A program made the translations under genes and the position numbers. 28,719 bases of DNA from Candidatus Spyradosoma merdigallinarum (lineage in GTDB: Bacteria; Verrucomicrobiota; Verrucomicrobiia; Opitutales; UBA953). The notes below the pieces were generated by a model. It saw nothing but the letters and a program-made list of their open reading frames with translations, ran no database searches and was not told the origin of the DNA. Location of the stretch: NCBI GenBank assembly GCA_018713755.1, contig DVOG01000054.1:1-28719 (forward strand), read 5' to 3'. This document shows positions 1 to 5,830 of this stretch, piece by piece. The number at the start of each line of letters is the position of its first letter. Position 1 is the first letter of the stretch.

Positions 1-40
1 GAAAATCCCGTGAGGCGATGCCGTCTCACGGGATTTTGAA
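1..40 (-). terminator. Rho-independent terminator of the tRNA-Glu transcript
   Basis: A perfect 13-bp inverted repeat, AAAATCCCGTGAG at 2-14 and CTCACGGGATTTT at 25-37, encloses a 10-nt loop. On the minus strand it ends in TTTT a few bases after the CCA end of the tRNA gene, so it should end that transcript. The A-rich outer arm makes it potentially usable in both directions. Confidence 0.8.
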
Positions 41-42
41 AG

Positions 43-120
43 TGGCGCCCCTTCAGGGATTCGAACCCTGGTCGCCTCAGTGAAAGCGAGGTGTCCTAGG
101 CCGGGCTAGACGAAAGGGGC
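43..120 (-). tRNA. tRNA-Glu (anticodon UUC)
   Basis: Reading the minus strand gives an acceptor stem GCCCCTT/AAGGGGC, a D-arm with GGCCTAGGAC, and an anticodon loop CTTTCAC holding TTC. The T-arm is CAGGG-TTCGAAT-CCCTG. The gene ends with an encoded CCA after discriminator G. The short variable loop and TTC anticodon identify a glutamate tRNA reading GAA/GAG. It lies about 110 nt downstream of ribB, but a small terminator and a candidate promoter between them suggest independent transcription. Confidence 0.95.
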
Positions 121-140
121 GGAAAACTGACTGTTTCGCA

Positions 141-169
141 AGTCTTTCAAAAAAGTCGGAACACGTCAA
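141..169 (-). promoter_or_regulatory. Candidate promoter of tRNA-Glu
   Basis: The minus strand shows TTGACG (169-164), a 17-nt spacer and AAGACT (146-141), about 20 nt before the tRNA 5' end. The -35 box is strong and the -10 box is poor, so this is a position-supported guess. Confidence 0.35.
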
Positions 170-199
170 GCGTTTTCTGAAAATTTTCCGCATTTCGCG

Positions 200-219
200 A
201 AAAATCCGCGAAAACGCGG
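200..219 (-). terminator. Small terminator after ribB
   Basis: On the minus strand CCGCG-TTTT-CGCGG is followed by ATTTTT, starting about a dozen bases after the ribB stop. The stem is short (5 bp) but all GC with a stable tetraloop and a T-run. Confidence 0.5.
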
Positions 220-231
220 CGCTCCCGCGGG

Positions 232-873
232 TCAGATTTCGCCTTTGCGGTACGCGACCAAGTCGCGGATGGAAACGAGCGGGAGCGCGTGTTCCCGAGC
301 GTAGGCGGCGACCTGCGGCAGGCGCGCCATCGTGCCGTCGGGATTCGTCAGTTCGCAGAGCACGCCGCAGGGCCTGAACCCGGCGAGGCGCGCCAAATCG
401 ACGGTCGCCTCCGTGTGTCCCGGGCGTTCGAGCACGCCGTTCCCGCGCGCGACGAGCGGGAACATGTGCCCCGGAGCGGCGAGGTCCGCGCGCGTCGAAT
501 CGTCCGCGGCGACGACGCGCACGGCTTCGAGCCTGTCCGCGGCGGAAACGCCCGTCGTGACGTTTTCGCGCGCGTCGACGGAAATCGTGAACGCGGTTCC
601 GTAGCGGCTGGTGTTGTCCGGCACCATCATCGGCAAATCGAGCTGCCGCGCCTTTTCCTCGGTGATGCAGACACAGATGATGCCGCTGCAGTCGCGGATG
701 AGCGCGGCGACCTGCTCTTCCGTCAGCGTTTCCGCCGCGAAAATGAGGTCGCCTTCGTTTTCGCGGTTTTCGTCGTCGACGACGAGCGCGCCGCGACCGG
801 ACCGGAGCGACGCGACCGCGCATTCGACGCGGGAACGCGCATCGCCGAACTGTTCCAGCAAATTTTCTTCCAT
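232..873 (-). CDS. ribB: 3,4-dihydroxy-2-butanone-4-phosphate synthase RibB
   Basis: Converts ribulose 5-phosphate to 3,4-dihydroxy-2-butanone 4-phosphate plus formate, the four-carbon donor for the riboflavin ring. The protein is 213 aa, the size of single-domain RibB, with no GTP cyclohydrolase II (RibA) domain fused. Visible family motifs are VVDDENRENEGD near residues 31-42 (acidic Mg2+/substrate loop), TTGVSAADR, PGHMFPL, GHTEATVDL and CGVLCELTN. I start at the ATG at 873 because it aligns with the N-terminus of E. coli RibB; an in-frame TTG at 885 would add four residues. No Shine-Dalgarno is seen at either start. An FMN riboswitch and a promoter lie directly upstream, so expression should fall when FMN is plentiful. 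Identification is firm. Confidence 0.96.
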   Translation of the reverse strand: MEENLLEQFGDARSRVECAVASLRSGRGALVVDDENRENEGDLIFAAETLTEEQVAALIRDCSGIICVCITEEKARQLDLPMMVPDNTSRYGTAFTISVDARENVTTGVSAADRLEAVRVVAADDSTRADLAAPGHMFPLVARGNGVLERPGHTEATVDLARLAGFRPCGVLCELTNPDGTMARLPQVAAYAREHALPLVSIRDLVAYRKGEI

Positions 874-950
874 ACGAATCAACAAAGAGTCTGCGAAAAA
901 AAAGGAGCTCTCCGGGCGCGGGAAGGCGCGCGACGCCGTGCGGCGCTGTT

Positions 951-1092
951 CTCTCTTTCATCCGGACTTTACCGTCGGCTTCGGAATCGCACCGAATCTG
1001 CGCCGCGCGCTTTTGCGCGCGGGAACGCTCGCGGGCTTTCCGGCCTGCGCCGGATCACCGCCGGTAGGGAATTGCGCCCTGCCCCGAGAGTG
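951..1092 (-). promoter_or_regulatory. FMN riboswitch (RFN element) controlling ribB
   Basis: The minus strand carries the conserved RFN blocks in order: CTCTCGGGGCAGGG, then CCCTACCGGCGGTGAT, AGCCCGCGAGC, CAGATTCGGTG, and CCGAAGCCGACGGTAAAGTC closed by CGGATGAAAGAGAG. These fold into the six-stem FMN aptamer. The variable stem contains one copy of the window-wide word GTTCCCG. Between aptamer and ribB (886-950) the RNA has GC-rich inverted segments, GGAGAGCTCC and a run of nine T, which fits a transcription-terminating expression platform. The aptamer call is firm; the terminator mechanism is inferred. Confidence 0.93.
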
Positions 1093-1097
1093 CGGCT

Positions 1098-1126
1098 ATT
1101 GTCGGCGCGGCGTTCCCGCAAGTCAA
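1098..1126 (-). promoter_or_regulatory. Sigma-70-type promoter for the riboswitch-ribB transcript
   Basis: TTGACT (1126-1121) and GACAAT (1103-1098) are separated by exactly 17 nt on the minus strand. Transcription would start a few bases before the conserved riboswitch core. The spacer contains a GGGAACG word. Confidence 0.6.
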
Positions 1127-1155
1127 GCCGGGAAAACGCGCGCGGCGCGGGAACG

Positions 1156-1941
1156 TCATTTCACGGCGGAGGGAGAAAATCCGGCGGCGACGAAGGCGGC
1201 GCGGGCGCGGACGACGCTTTCCGGCGGCGGCTCCGCCGTTTTTTCGAGCGGATCGCGCAAGCCGAGCTCTTTCCATTTGAAGGCGCCGAGCTTGTGAAAC
1301 GGGAGCACGTCGACGCGTTCGACGTTCCCGAGCGACGCGGCGAACTCCGCGACGCGGCGCACGTTTTCCTCCGCGTCCGTCAGCCCGGGAACGAGTACGA
1401 AGCGCAGCCAGATTTTTTTCCCGCGCGCGGCAAGACGCCGCGCGAACGCGAGCGTCGGCTCGAGATCCCCGCCCGTCGCCGCGCGATACGTCGCGGGAAC
1501 GCCGGACTTGACGTCGAGCAGCGTCAAGTCGACCAAGTCGAGAAACGCGTCGTCCGCGTTCCCGCCGAGCGCGCCGGAAGTGTCCAGCGCCGTGTGCAGG
1601 CCGAGTTTTTTGCATCCGGCGAGAATCGCGCGGGAAAATTCGATTTGGAAAAGCGGATCGCCGCCGGAGAGCGTGACGCCGCCGCCGCTCCCGCGCAGAA
1701 AATCCGCATAGCGCGCGATGTCGGCGACGACTTCCGCGGCTCCCGTCTCGTTCCCGCGCGCCGCGAACGACGTGTCGGGATTGTGGCAATAACGGCAGCG
1801 CAGACTGCAGCCCGAAAGAAAAACCACGTAGCGGATGCCCGGGCCGTCCACGGTCCCGCAGGTTTCGACGGAATGCACGATCCCGCGGACGTCGTTTTCG
1901 GCGGGAACGGCGGGCGGCGCGGATTCGTTTTTCTGAGCCAT
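1156..1941 (-). CDS. pflA: Pyruvate formate-lyase activating enzyme family (radical SAM)
   Basis: A 261-aa radical SAM enzyme of the glycyl-radical-activase family. It would use a [4Fe-4S] cluster and S-adenosylmethionine to place a glycyl radical on pyruvate formate-lyase or a relative. The signature is HSVETCGTVDGPGIRYVVF followed by CSLRCRYC, the CxxxCxxC cluster motif at Cys45, Cys49 and Cys52. Then come GGGVTLSGGDPL (SAM binding) and LLDVKS. I chose the ATG at 1941, which leaves a typical 20-residue lead before the signature; the longer open frame upstream adds a lysine/phenylalanine-rich stretch with no likeness to the family. No pflB or other glycyl radical enzyme is visible here, so the partner must lie elsewhere. 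The reaction is oxygen-sensitive, which hints at anaerobic metabolism. Confidence 0.88.
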   Translation of the reverse strand: MAQKNESAPPAVPAENDVRGIVHSVETCGTVDGPGIRYVVFLSGCSLRCRYCHNPDTSFAARGNETGAAEVVADIARYADFLRGSGGGVTLSGGDPLFQIEFSRAILAGCKKLGLHTALDTSGALGGNADDAFLDLVDLTLLDVKSGVPATYRAATGGDLEPTLAFARRLAARGKKIWLRFVLVPGLTDAEENVRRVAEFAASLGNVERVDVLPFHKLGAFKWKELGLRDPLEKTAEPPPESVVRARAAFVAAGFSPSAVK

Positions 1942-1993
1942 GCGGTCATTACATGCGCAAAAAACGCATTTGTGAACAAAAAAAAAAAAACGC

Positions 1994-2022
1994 TTGCGCT
2001 CTGCGCGGCAAAAATTTTTATT
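1994..2022 (+). promoter_or_regulatory. Weak candidate promoter of rplM-rpsI in the divergent pflA/rplM gap
   Basis: TTGCGC, a 17-nt spacer and TTTATT precede rplM in an AT-rich gap. The 105-nt gap also holds a run of about a dozen A residues (1979-1990) and a small inverted repeat, ATGCG/CGCAT (1953-1969), near the pflA start. Promoter boxes are weak matches. Confidence 0.3.
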
Positions 2023-2046
2023 AGTTGTTCTTTTATTCAAATCGAG

Positions 2047-2478
2047 ATGAAAACAACTTTAGCGAAGACATCCAACGCCGCCGAAAAGACTTGGTTCGTG
2101 GTGGACGCCGCCGACCAGCCGGTCGGGCGCCTCGCCGTCAAAATCGCAGCGATTCTGCGCGGACGTCATAAGCCGACTTACACGCCTCATGTCGACACGG
2201 GCGATTTCGTCGTCGTCATCAACGCCGACAAAGTGAAATTCACGGGAAGCAAAGAAACCGACAAGACCTACATGTTCTACACGGGATGGGTCGGCACCGC
2301 TTACCGCCGCTCGGCGGAATTCATGCGCGCGCACAAGCCCGAGTTCATCATCGAGCACGCGGTCAAGGGCATGCTTCCGAAAAACCGTCTCGCGAACGCG
2401 ATGATGAAGAAGCTCAAAGTCTACGCCGGAGCGGAACACCCGCACGCGGCGCAGAACCCGGTCGAGTACAAGATCTGA
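2047..2478 (+). CDS. rplM: 50S ribosomal protein L13
   Basis: The 143-aa protein matches bacterial L13 in length and motifs: KTWFVVDAADQPVGRLAVKIA, LRGRHKPTYTPHVDTGDFVVVINADKV, TGSKETDKTYMFYTGW, and the C-terminal MLPKNRLANAMMKKLKVYAGAEHPHAAQNP. L13 binds 23S rRNA early in large-subunit assembly. It sits 33 nt before rpsI, the standard L13-S9 operon order. The start is the first ATG consistent with the family; only CGAG precedes it, not a convincing Shine-Dalgarno. It contains none of the GGGAAC words that fill neighbouring genes. Confidence 0.97.
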   Translation: MKTTLAKTSNAAEKTWFVVDAADQPVGRLAVKIAAILRGRHKPTYTPHVDTGDFVVVINADKVKFTGSKETDKTYMFYTGWVGTAYRRSAEFMRAHKPEFIIEHAVKGMLPKNRLANAMMKKLKVYAGAEHPHAAQNPVEYKI

Positions 2479-2511
2479 TTTCCGTTCCCGTTCATTCCGA
2501 TTTTTCCCTTT

Positions 2512-2910
2512 ATGAATAAAGACGTTCCTGTTTTTGTCGCCGTCGGACGCCGCAAGACCTCCACCGCGCGCGTCCGCGTCGCGAGCGGCTCCGGCAAAGT
2601 CACGGTCAACAGCAAGCCGGTCGAAGAATACTGCTTCACGGAAGCGCTCGCGAAAACGGCGACGCTGCCGGTTTCCGTCGCGGGGCTCGACGGCTCGCTC
2701 GACATTGAAGTCCGCGTCAACGGCGGCGGCTGCTGCAGCCAGGCGGGCGCGATTTCGCACGGGATTGCCCGCGCGATCGAAAAATACAATCCCGAGCTGC
2801 GCGCGCCGCTGAAAAAGGCGGGTCTGCTCACGCGCGACGGCCGCGCCAAAGAACGCAAAAAGAGCGGCCGCCCGGGAGCGCGCAAACGCTTCCAGTTCTC
2901 GAAACGCTGA
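2512..2910 (+). CDS. rpsI: 30S ribosomal protein S9
   Basis: The 132-aa protein has the S9 pattern: AVGRRKTSTARVRV at the start, then VNGGGCCSQAGAISHGIARAI, LLTRDGRAKERKKSGRPGARKRFQFSKR at the end. The basic tail ending in KR reaches the ribosomal P-site tRNA in known structures. It follows rplM in the usual operon and is closed by a strong terminator. No Shine-Dalgarno precedes the ATG; the upstream bases are T-rich. Confidence 0.97.
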   Translation: MNKDVPVFVAVGRRKTSTARVRVASGSGKVTVNSKPVEEYCFTEALAKTATLPVSVAGLDGSLDIEVRVNGGGCCSQAGAISHGIARAIEKYNPELRAPLKKAGLLTRDGRAKERKKSGRPGARKRFQFSKR

Positions 2911-2933
2911 TTCGCGTTTCCCTTTTTCGCGAG

Positions 2934-2967
2934 AAAACCGCGCTTCGTTTCCGGGGCGCGGTTTTTT
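2934..2967 (+). terminator. Terminator of rplM-rpsI
   Basis: AAAACCGCGC (2934-2943) pairs with GCGCGGTTTT (2956-2965) across a 12-nt loop and runs into TTTTTT. It starts about 24 nt after the rpsI stop. Confidence 0.85.
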
Positions 2968-3036
2968 CGTCGGCGGGAAAAGACTTGACTCCTTCCCGTT
3001 TTTGTCAGACGAACTTCCGTCATCGGAAAACCAGTT

Positions 3037-3660
3037 ATGAAAACCGTCGTCATCGCCACGGGCAACGCGCACAAAGCCGAAGAATTCAACCGCCTCGCCG
3101 AGGCATTTTCCCTGTCCGAAGTCCGCTTCGTTTCCGCGAAAGACGCGCTTCCCGACGGGATGCCGCGCGTCGTCGAAGACGCGGGAACCTTCGTCGGCAA
3201 CGCCCGCCTCAAGGCGCGCGCGCTGCGGGAACGCGTTCCCGCGGAATTTTTCGTGCTCGCCGACGACAGCGGGCTGTGCGTGGACGCGCTCGGCGGCGCT
3301 CCCGGCGTCGAAACCGCCTACTACGCGGGGCCGTCCGCGACGGCGGCGGAAAACCGCGCGAAGCTGCTCGCGGCGCTCGAGGGCGTTCCCGCGGAAAAGC
3401 GCGGCGCGCATTTCGTTTGCCTGCTGCTGCTGATTGCGCCCGACGGGAGCGAGCGCGTTTTCGAAGGGAAATGCGAAGGCGTCATCACGCGCGCGGAAGC
3501 GGGAACGGGCGGCTTCGGCTACGATCCCGTCTTCGCTCCGCACGGTTTTTCCGCGACGTTCGCCGAGCTCGGCGCGGAAGAAAAAGACCGCCTGAGCCAT
3601 CGCGGGAACGCCTTCGCGCGGCTCGCCGCGTTTTTCGGTACGGGAGCGGACGCCGCCTGA
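3037..3660 (+). CDS. rdgB: Non-canonical purine NTP pyrophosphatase (RdgB/HAM1 family)
   Basis: The 207-aa protein hydrolyses dITP, ITP and XTP to monophosphates and so keeps deaminated purines out of DNA and RNA. It opens with MKTVVIATGNAHKAEEF (the ATGNxxK nucleotide loop). It continues with VLADDSGLCVDALGGAPGVETAYYAG, holding the catalytic DDSG, then GTGGFGYDPVF and SHRGNAF near the C-terminus. All key family residues are present. It stands alone between the rpsI terminator and tRNA-Leu. A TTGACT box lies about 50 nt upstream without a good -10 partner. The gene contains several copies of the GGGAAC/GTTCCC word, including an 18-bp perfect palindrome. Confidence 0.95.
   Translation: MKTVVIATGNAHKAEEFNRLAEAFSLSEVRFVSAKDALPDGMPRVVEDAGTFVGNARLKARALRERVPAEFFVLADDSGLCVDALGGAPGVETAYYAGPSATAAENRAKLLAALEGVPAEKRGAHFVCLLLLIAPDGSERVFEGKCEGVITRAEAGTGGFGYDPVFAPHGFSATFAELGAEEKDRLSHRGNAFARLAAFFGTGADAA
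3225..3242. repeat. 18-bp perfect palindrome made of two GGGAAC words
   Basis: GCGGGAACGCGTTCCCGC lies inside rdgB and reads as codons for L-R-E-R-V-P-A. It is two copies of the dispersed word facing each other with a CG overlap. Confidence 0.85.
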
Positions 3661-3730
3661 GCGCGCGTTTTTCTTTTGCGTTCCCGCGGAAACTTTCTTT
3701 TTTTATCCGCGATTTTTCCCGCGAAAAACC

Positions 3731-3815
3731 GCCCGGGTGGTGAAATCGGCAGACACGAAGGATTTAGGTTCCTTTGCCGCAAGGCGTGCAGGTTCAAGTC
3801 CTGTCCCGGGCACCA
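3731..3815 (+). tRNA. tRNA-Leu (anticodon UAG)
   Basis: The acceptor stem is GCCCGGG/CCCGGGC, and a TGGTGAAATCGGCAGACAC D-arm follows. The anticodon stem-loop AAGGA-TTTAGGT-TCCTT holds TAG. A long variable arm (GCCGCAAGGC) marks a class II tRNA. The T-arm is GCAGG-TTCAAGT-CCTGT, and CCA is encoded after discriminator A. It reads CUN leucine codons. A strong hairpin terminator follows. Confidence 0.96.
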
Positions 3816-3843
3816 AAAAAAAACGGTCGCGCGCACAAGTCGC

Positions 3844-3878
3844 AAAAAAAATCCCCGCGGAAACGCGGGGATTTTTTT
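3844..3878. terminator. Bidirectional terminator between tRNA-Leu and typA
   Basis: A run of A, then TCCCCGC (3852-3858) pairs with GCGGGGA (3865-3871) around GGAAAC-type loop bases, ending in TTTTTTT. The A-tract on one side and T-tract on the other let it serve tRNA-Leu (plus) and typA (minus). Confidence 0.85.
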
Positions 3879-3895
3879 GTGCGGGAACGCGCCCT

Positions 3896-5716
3896 TCAGG
3901 CTTCGGCTTTCCGTTCCTTTTCGTATTTTCTGCGCTCTTCGAGCGTGAGATGAATTTTTCTCATACGCAGGAAATGCGGCGTCGCCTCGACGAGCTCGTC
4001 GTCGGCGATGTATTCGAGCGCCTGTTCGAGCGAAAGCTTCACGGCCGGCGCGATTTTCATTTTCCGGTCGCTTCCGGCGGCGCGCATGTTCGTCAGCTCT
4101 TTTCCTTTCTGCAGATTCACGGGCAAGTCGTTGTCCTTGCAGTGCTCGCCGACGACCATGCCTTCGTAGGTTTCTTCGCCGGGATCGATGAAAAACGTGC
4201 CGCGCAGCTGCAGCGCGTCGATGGCGTAGGCGACGGCTTTTCCCGTGCCGAGCGAAACCATCACGCCGTTTGAACGCGCGGGAATTTCGCCTTTGAACGG
4301 CTCGTAGCGGTCGAAGCGATGCGCGACGATCGCCTCGCCCGCGCTGGCCGTCAGCACGCGGGAACGCAGGCCGATCAGCCCGCGCGTGGGAATCGAAAAG
4401 CGCAGCAGCTGCCTGCTCCCGCGGCTTTCCGCGGAAAGCATTTCGCCGCGACGCTGGCCGACGAGCCGAATCACGTTCCCGGCGGATTCTTCGGGAACGT
4501 CGATGGTGAGCTCCTCGACGGGATCGCATTTGACGCCGTCGATGATTTTCGTGATGACTTTCGGGCGAGAAACGGCGAGCTCGAAGCCTTCGCGCCGCAT
4601 CGTTTCGATCAGAATCGCGAGGTGGAGCACGCCGCGGCCGGACACCTCGAACATCTCGCCGCCGTTCCCGGCCTCCCGCACGCGCAGCGCCGCGTCTTTT
4701 TCCGCCTCCTTGAAAAGGCGCGCGCGCAAATGACGCGAGGAGACGAATTTCCCGTCGCGGCCGAAAAAGGGCGAGTCGTTCACGCGGAAAACCATGGAAA
4801 CCGTCGGCTCGTCGACGGCGATCGCGGGCAACGCTTCGGGATTTTCCGCGTCGCAGATCGTGTCCGAAATGTCGAGATTTTCGACGCCGACGACGCCGCA
4901 GATGTCTCCGCAGGCGACGCGGGAACAGTCTTCCCGCCGCAAGCCCTCGAACGTGAAAAGCTGCTTTATCTGCGCCGGCTTCACCGTGCCGTCGCGCTTG
5001 ACGACGACGACCGGGCGCGACAGCTCCGCGTTCCCGCGGAAGACGCGGCCGATGCCGATGCGCCCGACGTAGTCGGAATAATCGAGCGTCGAAATCTGCA
5101 GCTGCAGCGGACCTTCGACGATTTCCGGCGCGGGAACGCTTTCGACGACCGCGTCCAGCAGCGGCGCGACGGAAGTCCGCTCGTCCGCCTCCAGATTTCG
5201 GACGCACCAGCCTTCGCGCCCGCTCGCGTAAAGCAGCGGGAAATCGAGCTGGTCTTCGTTCGCGTTCAGCTCGCAGAAAAGGTCAAAGACGGCGTCGACG
5301 ACTTCCGACGGCCGAGCATCGGGCTTGTCGATTTTGTTGACGACGACGATCGGCTTGAGCCCGAGGCGAATCGCCTTGTCGAGCACGAAGCGCGTCTGCG
5401 GCATCGGGCCCTCCGCCGCGTCGACGAGCAGCACGGCGCCGTCGGCAAGCTTGAGTACGCGCTCGACCTGCCCGCCGAAGTCGCTGTGCCCGGGCGTGTC
5501 GATCACGTTGATTTTCACGCCCTTCCAACGCACGGAAATGTTTTTCGAAAGAATCGTGATGCCGCGTTCCCGCTCCAAGTCTCCGCTGTCGAGAAAGCGT
5601 TCGTGCACCTCCTGATTTTCGCGGAACATTTTCGACTGCTGCATGATTTTGTCCACGAGCGTCGTTTTTCCGTGGTCGACGTGCGCGATGACGGCAATGT
5701 TTCTGATGGCGTTCAT
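3896..5716 (-). CDS. typA: Translational GTPase TypA/BipA
   Basis: The 606-aa protein is full length for BipA, a ribosome-binding GTPase of the EF-G/LepA group involved in 50S assembly and stress adaptation. GTPase motifs are AHVDHGKT (G1, residues 11-18), RGITI (G2), DTPGHSDFGG (G3, about 73-82) and NKID (G4, 127-130). The elongation-factor-like domains follow, with RGVLHLAILIETMRREGFELAVSRPKVI and PTRGLIGLRSRVLTASAGEAI as family hallmarks. It lies on the same strand as gyrB-gyrA, 114 nt after gyrA. The gap contains an inverted pair of the GGGAACG word, so co-transcription is uncertain. Confidence in identity is high. Confidence 0.97.
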   Translation of the reverse strand: MNAIRNIAVIAHVDHGKTTLVDKIMQQSKMFRENQEVHERFLDSGDLERERGITILSKNISVRWKGVKINVIDTPGHSDFGGQVERVLKLADGAVLLVDAAEGPMPQTRFVLDKAIRLGLKPIVVVNKIDKPDARPSEVVDAVFDLFCELNANEDQLDFPLLYASGREGWCVRNLEADERTSVAPLLDAVVESVPAPEIVEGPLQLQISTLDYSDYVGRIGIGRVFRGNAELSRPVVVVKRDGTVKPAQIKQLFTFEGLRREDCSRVACGDICGVVGVENLDISDTICDAENPEALPAIAVDEPTVSMVFRVNDSPFFGRDGKFVSSRHLRARLFKEAEKDAALRVREAGNGGEMFEVSGRGVLHLAILIETMRREGFELAVSRPKVITKIIDGVKCDPVEELTIDVPEESAGNVIRLVGQRRGEMLSAESRGSRQLLRFSIPTRGLIGLRSRVLTASAGEAIVAHRFDRYEPFKGEIPARSNGVMVSLGTGKAVAYAIDALQLRGTFFIDPGEETYEGMVVGEHCKDNDLPVNLQKGKELTNMRAAGSDRKMKIAPAVKLSLEQALEYIADDELVEATPHFLRMRKIHLTLEERRKYEKERKAEA

Positions 5717-5766
5717 ACTGCAAAAAAACGGGCGACAAGCATTTCACGCCGCGCGGCAAAACGCAA

Positions 5767-5797
5767 GCGTTCCCGCGGGAAAATCCTGCGGGAACGC
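5767..5797. repeat. Inverted pair of GCGGGAACGC words between gyrA and typA
   Basis: GCGTTCCCGC (5767-5776) and GCGGGAACGC (5788-5797) are exact reverse complements, 11 nt apart, giving a 10-bp stem. The first copy also belongs to a 12-bp palindrome TTCCCGCGGGAA. A TTGCGTTTT tract follows on the minus strand, so it may weakly terminate or attenuate gyrA-to-typA transcription. Confidence 0.7.
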
Positions 5798-5830
5798 GCG
5801 AGAGGCGGAAACGCCGGCAAGCGGCGCGGC

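Noticed and set aside
289..2478. A 729-codon plus frame ending in rplM
   Set aside because: The first part is antisense to ribB and pflA, including the riboswitch; only the final 143 codons are L13.
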